Shown piece by piece: positions 6,928 through 11,518 of a DNA stretch of 11,518 bases. The position numbers and the translations under genes were made by a program. Every line of letters begins with the position of its first letter. Positions within the stretch are counted from its first letter, which is position 1. The DNA is from Tectiglobus sp039183375 (GTDB lineage Bacteria > Pseudomonadota > Alphaproteobacteria > Rhizobiales > Hyphomicrobiaceae), in assembly GCA_039183375.1 (NCBI GenBank), contig JBCDBQ010000198.1, positions 1 to 11,518 on the forward strand, in the 5' to 3' direction. The notes below the pieces were generated by a model that was not told where the DNA came from, ran no database searches, and saw nothing but the letters and a program-made list of their open reading frames with translations.

Positions 6928-7246
6928 GATGATCTCTGTCCTGGCCTGCCCCAGCTGTGGCCATCTTGATCCGGGGCCACGAGAGAACTGTCCCGCGTGC
7001 TTTGCGACAGGGCTCAAACCGTGCGATGTGCAGGGCGTGGGCAATCTGGTGAGTTGGACTATGATCCGTCGCCCACCTACGGCATTCCGCTCCGAAGGTG
7101 AATACGCAGTTGCTGTCGTGACATTGGATGCCGGGGTCCAGGTAACGGGTCGACTTGGACTGACCGCTGACGAGGCAAAGCCCGGCGCGCGCGTTGCGGC
7201 CTTGGAGCTGCATGCGGACGTTCCGGTATTCTCGCCTTGCGATTAG
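6920..7246 (+). CDS. Zn-ribbon/OB-fold (DUF35-type) thiolase partner protein
   Basis: This is a small 108-residue protein with an N-terminal rubredoxin-like zinc ribbon, C10-x2-C13 and C24-x2-C27, followed by an OB-fold. The OB-fold shows as alternating strands GNLVSWTMI, YAVAVVTL and VQVTGRLG. Members of this family (formerly DUF35, 'OB-fold nucleic-acid-binding-like acyl-CoA-associated') form complexes with SCP2-type thiolases, HMG-CoA-synthase-like enzymes or aldolases and are often needed for their activity or for acyl-CoA binding. The ATG at 6920 overlaps the end of the thiolase gene by 8 bp, indicating translational coupling and probably 1:1 production. A second in-frame ATG at 6929 is possible and would remove three residues. 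The protein is slightly shorter than typical members (about 130 residues). The same frame stays open upstream inside the thiolase gene, but that part is not coding. Confidence 0.88.
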   Translation: MPEMISVLACPSCGHLDPGPRENCPACFATGLKPCDVQGVGNLVSWTMIRRPPTAFRSEGEYAVAVVTLDAGVQVTGRLGLTADEAKPGARVAALELHADVPVFSPCD

Positions 7247-7254
7247 CCGCTGTT

Positions 7255-7267
7255 GTTGCGTCGCAAC
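7255..7267. promoter_or_regulatory. Short perfect palindrome before otnK
   Basis: GTTGCG-T-CGCAAC is a perfect palindrome around one central base, in the 82-bp gap between the Zn-ribbon gene and otnK. A second weaker pair, CACAG (7273-7277) and CTGTG (7286-7290), follows. No T-tract is present, so these do not form a canonical terminator. They may mark an operator or an mRNA-processing hairpin separating the thiolase and otn gene pairs. Confidence 0.3.
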
Positions 7268-7328
7268 CTGGACACAGCGCCCTGCCTGTGCTGAAAACTT
7301 CCAAAAGACAAAAGGTTGGGAGTGAGAC

Positions 7329-8594
7329 GTGCTTCTCGGTTGCATTGCAGATGATCTGACGGGCGCTACGGATCTGGCGCTGACCCTAACCCGGGGCGGA
7401 ATGCGAACTGTCCAGGTCATGGGGGTACCCGAAGACCCGGATCGTTATGCTGGCTTTGACGCTGTGGTCATCGCATTGAAGTCGCGGACCAATCCCGTCG
7501 AGGAGGCCATCGAGTGGTCCCTTCAAAGCTGCGATGTCTTGCTCGGCGCCGGCGCCCAGCAAATCATCTTCAAGTATTGCTCGACTTTTGACTCGACAGA
7601 CAGAGGCAATATTGGCCCGGTCGCTGAAGCGCTGATGGAAAAGTTAGGGGCGCAGCTGGCGGTTGTTTGTCCTGCGTTCCCAACCAACAAGCGCACGATT
7701 TTTCACGGGCATCTATTCGTTGGTGACACGTTGCTGTCAGACAGCCCGATGAAAGATCACCCGCTGACCCCGATGCGGGATGCCAATCTTGTCAACGTCA
7801 TGCAGCGACAGACGAGGCTGAAGACGGGACTGGTTCCTTACGAAGTCGTTGAGCAAGGTGCTGAAGCTGTCAAAAAATCCTTCGCTGACGCGGTCTCGCG
7901 CGACGAGAAATTCGCGGTGATTGACGCCATTAGCGACCGCCACCTGATGGCAATCGGCGAAGCAATCGCCGATCATAAGCTGATCACTGGCGGCTCGGGC
8001 ATCGCGCTCGGTTTGCCTGAGAATTTTGCCCGCAAAGGACTGCTCCAAAAGAGTGATTCGAGCAAACCGATGCAGGCAAAACCTGGCCGTTCGCTGATAT
8101 TGTCCGGTAGCTGCTCGGAAGCAACGCGCGGTCAGGTTGCTAAGGCGGTCCTGTCCGGTATGCCGGCGCTTCGCGTTGATGCACTCGACTTGGCAGCGGG
8201 CAAAACGTCGTCGCAAGACATGGTCGCCTTCGCCAACAACCAAAGCGGCGAAGGCCCCGTGCTCATTTACTCAAGCGATACTCCAGAGGTCGTCGCAACC
8301 GTGCAGGAGCAACTTGGTCGTGAAGCTGCTGGCAGTATCGTCGAGAATGCCCTGTCCGAGACAGCGAAAGAGCTGGTTAAAGGCGGCTTCACCCGCATCA
8401 TTGTAGCTGGCGGCGAGACTTCGGGCGCCGTCGTCAACGGACTCGGTGTGGATGCTATTGAGATCGGACCCGAGATTGATCCAGGTGTACCATGGACCCG
8501 CAGCCTTGATGATGATGGACTGGTTTTGGCGCTAAAGTCTGGCAACTTTGGCGCGGAAGACTTTTTCACGAAAGCCTGGGAAAAGCTCGCATGA
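7329..8594 (+). CDS. otnK: 3-oxo-tetronate kinase (DUF1537 four-carbon acid sugar kinase)
   Basis: This is an ATP-dependent kinase of the former DUF1537 family, 421 residues, the normal length. The closest known role is OtnK, which phosphorylates 3-oxo-tetronate (3-dehydroerythronate) at the C4 hydroxyl. The N-terminal sugar-acid-binding domain starts with ADDLTGATD (7-15) and contains HPLTPMRDANL, both family hallmarks. The C-terminal nucleotide-binding domain carries SGSCS, GGETSGAV (361-368) and KSGNFG (403-408). The start is GTG at 7329 with GGGAG 6 bp upstream. The stop overlaps the start of otnC (ATGA), implying coupled translation. Pairing with a class II aldolase-type decarboxylase points to OtnK rather than D-threonate kinase (DtnK, normally beside PdxA2) or the apionate-pathway OiaK. 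The assignment to OtnK is family knowledge plus context, and the exact stereochemistry of the substrate is not readable. Confidence 0.88.
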   Translation: MLLGCIADDLTGATDLALTLTRGGMRTVQVMGVPEDPDRYAGFDAVVIALKSRTNPVEEAIEWSLQSCDVLLGAGAQQIIFKYCSTFDSTDRGNIGPVAEALMEKLGAQLAVVCPAFPTNKRTIFHGHLFVGDTLLSDSPMKDHPLTPMRDANLVNVMQRQTRLKTGLVPYEVVEQGAEAVKKSFADAVSRDEKFAVIDAISDRHLMAIGEAIADHKLITGGSGIALGLPENFARKGLLQKSDSSKPMQAKPGRSLILSGSCSEATRGQVAKAVLSGMPALRVDALDLAAGKTSSQDMVAFANNQSGEGPVLIYSSDTPEVVATVQEQLGREAAGSIVENALSETAKELVKGGFTRIIVAGGETSGAVVNGLGVDAIEIGPEIDPGVPWTRSLDDDGLVLALKSGNFGAEDFFTKAWEKLA

Positions 8595-9229
8595 GTAATG
8601 AGGCCAAGGCACGAGAGCAAATCTGCCAGACGGCGTTATCTCTGTTTGAACGTGGGCTCACGCATGGCTCGACAGGTAATATCTCTGTCCGGCTCGAAGA
8701 CGGCGGATGGCTGATGACACCAACCGGATCTTCGCTCGGTACGTTGGACCCTGCGAAGATCTCCAAGCTAGATCCAGGCGGCCGTCACATTGGTGGTGAC
8801 AACCCCACCAAAGAAGCATTCTTACACACAACCATGTACGATCAGCGACCCGCTTCTGGTGCCGTAGTTCACCTGCATTCGACTTACTCAGTTGCGGTGA
8901 GTTGCCTCGAGGACATCGACCATCACAACTGCTTACCGCCAATCACGGCTTATTACGCAATGCGTATCGGCAAACTGCCCCTCGTTCCATACTACCTACC
9001 AGGCGATGAGACATTGGCGGAGGCCGTTGGCGAGTTAGCAAGCGCGCATCACGCCGTATTGTTGGCAAATCACGGTCCAGTCGTCTCTGGAAACAGCTTG
9101 TCAGCAGCAACCGACGCAATCGAGGAACTTGAGGAAACCGCACGCCTCTTCTTGCTGCTGCAAGGGCAGCGACTACGTACGCTGACCGGCGACCAGGTTG
9201 AAGAGCTGCAACGACGATTCAAAAACTGA
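8591..9229 (+). CDS. otnC: 3-oxo-tetronate 4-phosphate decarboxylase (class II aldolase family)
   Basis: This is a 212-residue, probably cytoplasmic, metal-dependent enzyme of the class II aldolase/adducin family. In the known pathway OtnC turns 3-oxo-tetronate 4-phosphate into dihydroxyacetone phosphate and CO2. Visible features are the phosphate-binding TGN (28-30) and TGSS (45-48) loops, a likely catalytic acid E75, the metal ligands H94 and H96 in HLHSTYS, and a third ligand H161 in ANHGP. LVPYYLPGDETLAEAV (131-146) is typical of the OtnC subgroup. The ATG at 8591 overlaps the otnK stop by four bases (ATGA), so the two are translated together, as expected for consecutive pathway steps. 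Fuculose- or ribulose-phosphate aldolases share the same metal site, but the otnK pairing favours decarboxylation. Confidence 0.88.
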   Translation: MSNEAKAREQICQTALSLFERGLTHGSTGNISVRLEDGGWLMTPTGSSLGTLDPAKISKLDPGGRHIGGDNPTKEAFLHTTMYDQRPASGAVVHLHSTYSVAVSCLEDIDHHNCLPPITAYYAMRIGKLPLVPYYLPGDETLAEAVGELASAHHAVLLANHGPVVSGNSLSAATDAIEELEETARLFLLLQGQRLRTLTGDQVEELQRRFKN

Positions 9230-9266
9230 ACAAGAAGACAAACACGGCAAACCAGGGGATTTAACA

Positions 9267-10016
9267 ATGGCGAACTCAATTGATATGAGCGGGCGCGTTG
9301 CGGTGGTCACAGGTGGAGCGCAAGGTTTTGGCCGCGCAGTTGCCGAACGGTTTGCTGCATCGGGTGCAAAAGTCGACATCTGGGATCGTGACACGGCACT
9401 TGCAGCTAAGACGGCCGAAGAAATTGGTGCGGCTGTCCGGGCGGTGGAAGCAGACGTCTCAGAGCTCGCATCTTTGGAAGCGGCGCGTGATGCGACACTG
9501 GCGGCCCACGGTAGACTGGACATTTTAGTCAACAATGCCGGCATTGCAGGGGCCAATGCAACAACATGGGATACCGAGGTCGAAGAGTGGCGCAAAGTCA
9601 TGCGCATTAATCTCGACGGCCCATTCCTGTGTTCGAAGGTCGTCGTGCCGACAATGATCAAGCAAAACTACGGACGCATCGTCAACATAGCGTCGATCGC
9701 AGGCAAAGAAGGCAATCCCAATGCAGCGCACTATTCCGCATCCAAGGCCGGAGTAATCGCACTAACGAAGTCACTCGGTAAAGAGCTGGCTGATTACGAT
9801 ATCTCTGTGAACGCCGTTACACCAGCGGCCGCTAAGACGGCGATTTTTGACCAGATCACACAAGAGCATATCGATTTTATGCTTTCGAAGATTCCACGTC
9901 AGCGATTTGTGAAAGTCGAAGAACTGGCTTCCATGGTGTCATGGATGGCCTCCGAAGAGTGCGCTTTCACAACCGGGGCTGTCTTCGATATTTCAGGTGG
10001 ACGAGCGACCTATTGA
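9267..10016 (+). CDS. Short-chain dehydrogenase/reductase (classical SDR), likely NAD-dependent
   Basis: This is a complete 249-residue classical SDR. The cofactor loop is TGGAQGFG (15-22). An Asp at the end of strand beta-2 (D40 in VDIWDRD) favours NAD. NNAG is at 89-92, and the catalytic tetrad is N115, S143, Y156 and K160 in YSASK. I chose the ATG at 9267 because AGGGG (9254-9258) lies 8 bp upstream and it starts just before the first strand. An upstream ATG at 9198 falls inside otnC and would add 23 unlikely residues. It lies 37 bp after otnC on the same strand, so it is probably the third gene of the otnK-otnC unit. It may supply the oxidation of a hydroxy-acid to the 3-oxo acid that OtnK needs, a role usually filled by LtnD or DenD plus OtnI. 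The usual PG after the catalytic helix is replaced by TPAAAKT (185-191), which may alter the substrate pocket. The last 7 bp overlap a small gene on the other strand. Confidence 0.93.
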   Translation: MANSIDMSGRVAVVTGGAQGFGRAVAERFAASGAKVDIWDRDTALAAKTAEEIGAAVRAVEADVSELASLEAARDATLAAHGRLDILVNNAGIAGANATTWDTEVEEWRKVMRINLDGPFLCSKVVVPTMIKQNYGRIVNIASIAGKEGNPNAAHYSASKAGVIALTKSLGKELADYDISVNAVTPAAAKTAIFDQITQEHIDFMLSKIPRQRFVKVEELASMVSWMASEECAFTTGAVFDISGGRATY

Positions 10017-10396
10017 TATAGGCCAACCTGCCTAGAGACCGAACGGCCGGCACGCAGGTCCGCAACTGTCTGCGGAGATGACGTGAACACGCCAATTCGA
10101 TATGGGACGAGCTGGTCGGCATAGGCCGGCACAGGTGGCAATGCCTGGAAAACTAGGGCGCCCATAATCATGGCAGTCGCGATTGCTTGGGCCCAAAGCC
10201 GTTGACCGATCGCAAGCAACAGTACGAACGGAACCATCGCTTTCAGGCAATCAGCCAGCGTCTGGCCAGAAGCCTGGAGATTAGATGCTGACTGTGCAGC
10301 TGCGATCCAGGTCTCATAGTTGAAATGAGATCCGACAGAGACATTCAAGAGTGCTGCAATAGCGGCAGTGCACAGAGCTCCAAGTGCTAACGTCAT
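10010..10396 (-). CDS. Small hypothetical membrane protein
   Basis: I do not recognise this 128-residue protein. It has a hydrophobic N-terminal segment (about residues 2-20, possibly a signal anchor) and two further hydrophobic stretches (about 53-62 and 69-86). These are separated by a polar segment containing SHFNYETW, and a polar tail of about 35 residues follows. The ATG at 10396 is supported by a strong GAGGGGA Shine-Dalgarno about 8 bp upstream. That, and the lack of a rival gene, are the main reasons to think it is real. It is convergent with the SDR gene and overlaps its end by 7 bp. It lies on the same strand as lutB-lutC but 228 bp beyond lutC, so it may be independently transcribed. 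A role as a small inner-membrane accessory protein is possible, but nothing in the sequence fixes a function. It could also be a decaying fragment. Confidence 0.55.
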   Translation of the reverse strand: MTLALGALCTAAIAALLNVSVGSHFNYETWIAAAQSASNLQASGQTLADCLKAMVPFVLLLAIGQRLWAQAIATAMIMGALVFQALPPVPAYADQLVPYRIGVFTSSPQTVADLRAGRSVSRQVGLYQ

Positions 10397-10528
10397 AAAG
10401 TCGTTCCCCTCGACTTAGACAGCAAGAAAACCCTCACTCGTCTTGCGTTTCGATTCGTATGAGAACATCTTGTCGCGCTCTGTGCAACATCGACGCGGAG
10501 GATTTTTCGCGCCTCGGACTCATTTTTT

Positions 10529-10551
10529 CAGAGCTCCATTGCGGAGCTCTG
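10529..10551. repeat. Perfect 9-bp inverted repeat between the small membrane gene and lutC
   Basis: CAGAGCTCC (10529-10537) and GGAGCTCTG (10543-10551) are perfectly complementary around the loop ATTGC. A T6 run (10523-10528) sits immediately to the left. On the minus strand, the direction of lutB-lutC, this gives a hairpin followed by A6 rather than T6, and on the plus strand the T-run comes before the stem. Neither direction gives a classical intrinsic terminator. The stem may act as an mRNA 3'-end stabiliser for lutC or as a protein-binding palindrome. The rest of the 10397-10624 gap shows no other clear element. Confidence 0.5.
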
Positions 10552-10624
10552 CGCACGACTTGTATCCGAATGAATCACAGTCGTTATCATGAAGTCTGAG
10601 GTCAAACGTTCAATGCTTTGATTT

Positions 10625-11281
10625 CTATTGGCCAACAATAATGATGTGCAGGAATCTTGGGCCATGAGCACCGCGCGTATTCTTCGCTTCAATGTCGGCA
10701 GTGCCACTTGTGCCTGTTACAAAATTAATGTTCCTCGGTTGAACATTTCCGTTTTCACGAACGATTTTCCAGTAATCTTCCATGTACCGAAGTAGATTTT
10801 TTGATTCGACAAGCACGATGTGATGCAACCCTAGAAAATTGAAAAGTGTGGGGCTGTCGGGCTTGGAGGTAAAAACGAGAGTGCCGGTTTCTGCAATGCC
10901 ATAGTCAGCGACGCCAACCGCGGCCAGCTCATTGGGTGCGATCTGCTCATGGTGCTCGACGTCTGCCCAATTCAAATTGGCCAGTAGTTCTTTTGGCTGC
11001 AGCGCAATTCTGAGCGGAATATTATTCTTTTTCAGGTAGTTGTGAACGGTGTCTGTTGCAGCGCTCCAGTCGTCGATTTCATCGACTGTGGCGGTTAATC
11101 GTTCAGACGTGGCGCGCTCAACAAACTTTTCGCGAATGGAAAATTCTTCGAAAGCTGGACGAGTGGCGGTTGGATCCGGCAACAGCGCAGCGGCCTCTGC
11201 AGCTATGTATGCAGCATCTGCCACTTGGGTTGCGGTCGCCAAACGAATACGGCCAAGCATTTTCGAACGCGCGCTGCTCAT
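10625..11281 (-). CDS. lutC: LutC/YkgG-family LUD-domain protein (lactate utilisation)
   Basis: This is a 218-residue LUD-domain protein. LutC acts with LutA and LutB in the iron-sulfur L-lactate oxidase system that converts L-lactate to pyruvate in the cytoplasm. Homologues also sit in other hydroxy-acid operons. The opening MSSARSKMLGRIR matches the family start. The core GIAETGTLV (128-136) and the C-terminal TADIE (194-198) and HGPRFLHIIIV (206-216) are hallmarks. I chose the ATG at 11281, which has AAGGA about 8 bp upstream and overlaps the lutB stop as ATGA. The frame stays open further upstream to 11476, but that part is lutB in another frame. The usual GPSRTADIE segment reads GTSGTADIE here (190-198), losing the Pro and Arg at a conserved site. 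Confidence 0.88.
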   Translation of the reverse strand: MSSARSKMLGRIRLATATQVADAAYIAAEAAALLPDPTATRPAFEEFSIREKFVERATSERLTATVDEIDDWSAATDTVHNYLKKNNIPLRIALQPKELLANLNWADVEHHEQIAPNELAAVGVADYGIAETGTLVFTSKPDSPTLFNFLGLHHIVLVESKNLLRYMEDYWKIVRENGNVQPRNINFVTGTSGTADIEAKNTRGAHGPRFLHIIIVGQ

Positions 11282-11518
11282 CGCCGGCGTCCTTGTCTGT
11301 ATTGGTCCATGAAGGTGCCTGCCTGCGGTGATGGCAGGTCGCGGTAGCGAGTCCATCCGCCTGCGCCTGGAAGAGATCTTATGAACCCTTTTCGCCCAGC
11401 AATGAGTTCCATGATCCGGACACCTGCTCGACTTAGGACCCGATAAAGCCGAGGCCGTTTTGCCAGCATTGCCCACATCCCCAGCGTAAACCTGTAAGGT
11501 GTGGCTGTAAGTTTTTCA
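11278..11518 (-). CDS. lutB: LutB-family iron-sulfur protein, C-terminal part (5' end outside the window)
   Basis: The frame is open from the right window edge to a TGA at 11278-11280, giving 79 visible residues. The tail MLAKRPRLYRV...FIRSLPGAGGWTRYRDLPSPQAGTF closely fits the C-terminus of LutB/YkgF proteins, especially the LPGAGGW-x4-RDLP segment. The iron-sulfur ligands and LUD core lie outside the window. The stop overlaps the lutC start (ATGA), so the two are translationally coupled, the normal lutB-lutC order. lutA is expected further upstream beyond the right edge. The ATG at 11478 is internal and not the gene start. Confidence 0.85.
   Translation of the reverse strand, partial: EKLTATPYRFTLGMWAMLAKRPRLYRVLSRAGVRIMELIAGRKGFIRSLPGAGGWTRYRDLPSPQAGTFMDQYRQGRRR

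Noticed and set aside
9198..9266. Longer start for the second SDR inside otnC
   Set aside because: The added residues are polar and unlike SDR N-termini. The ATG at 9267 has a proper ribosome binding site.
10529..10551. Palindrome as an intrinsic terminator of lutC
   Set aside because: In the direction of lutC transcription the stem is followed by an A-run, not a T-run.
11282..11476. N-terminal extension of LutC to 11476
   Set aside because: The same bases encode the conserved LutB C-terminus in another frame, and the ATG at 11281 has its own ribosome binding site and ATGA coupling.
1..11518. tRNA/rRNA genes, insertion sequences, CRISPR arrays, phage or integrase genes
   Set aside because: No transposase or integrase products, no regularly spaced repeats and no tRNA-like elements were seen on either strand.

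Overview
This is a catabolic stretch of a bacterial chromosome. Gene density is high, intergenic gaps are short, and base composition is moderate to high GC. The mix of TAXI-type TRAP transporter, DUF1537 acid-sugar kinase, SCP2-type thiolase with a Zn-ribbon/OB-fold partner and LutB/LutC, together with the protein styles, suggests a proteobacterium, most likely an alphaproteobacterium of the Hyphomicrobiales type. That placement is inferred from gene families only. I see no mobile elements, RNA genes or CRISPR arrays.

Layout, left to right. (1) 1-645 (+): 3' part of a short-chain dehydrogenase (SDR). (2) 746-3583 (+): a two-gene TRAP transporter, a TAXI-family periplasmic binding protein followed by a fused 4TM/12TM permease, separated by a strong terminator-like hairpin that probably attenuates permease expression. 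(3) 3741-5060 (+): an MFS transporter resembling the OFA/monocarboxylate group. (4) 5018-5641 (-): rsmJ, a 16S rRNA methyltransferase whose 3' end overlaps the MFS gene tail to tail. (5) 5764-7246 (+): an SCP2-type thiolase overlapping a DUF35-type Zn-ribbon/OB-fold gene. (6) 7329-10016 (+): otnK (3-oxo-tetronate kinase), otnC (3-oxo-tetronate-4-phosphate decarboxylase, ATGA overlap with otnK) and a second complete SDR. (7) 10010-10396 (-): a small unrecognised membrane protein. (8) 10625-11518 (-): lutC and the 3' end of lutB, from an operon for L-lactate utilisation or a related function.

Working model. A hydroxy-acid such as a four-carbon sugar acid enters through the TRAP or MFS carrier. 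An SDR oxidises it to a 3-oxo acid, OtnK phosphorylates it at C4, and OtnC decarboxylates it to dihydroxyacetone phosphate for central metabolism. Known pathways feeding OtnK usually use the isomerase OtnI plus LtnD or DenD. None of these is visible here, and an SDR stands in their place. The thiolase/Zn-ribbon pair upstream is not part of the known tetronate route and is the least explained element. It may mean the substrate is larger than a tetronate, or that two independent pathways lie side by side. No transcriptional regulator is present in the window.
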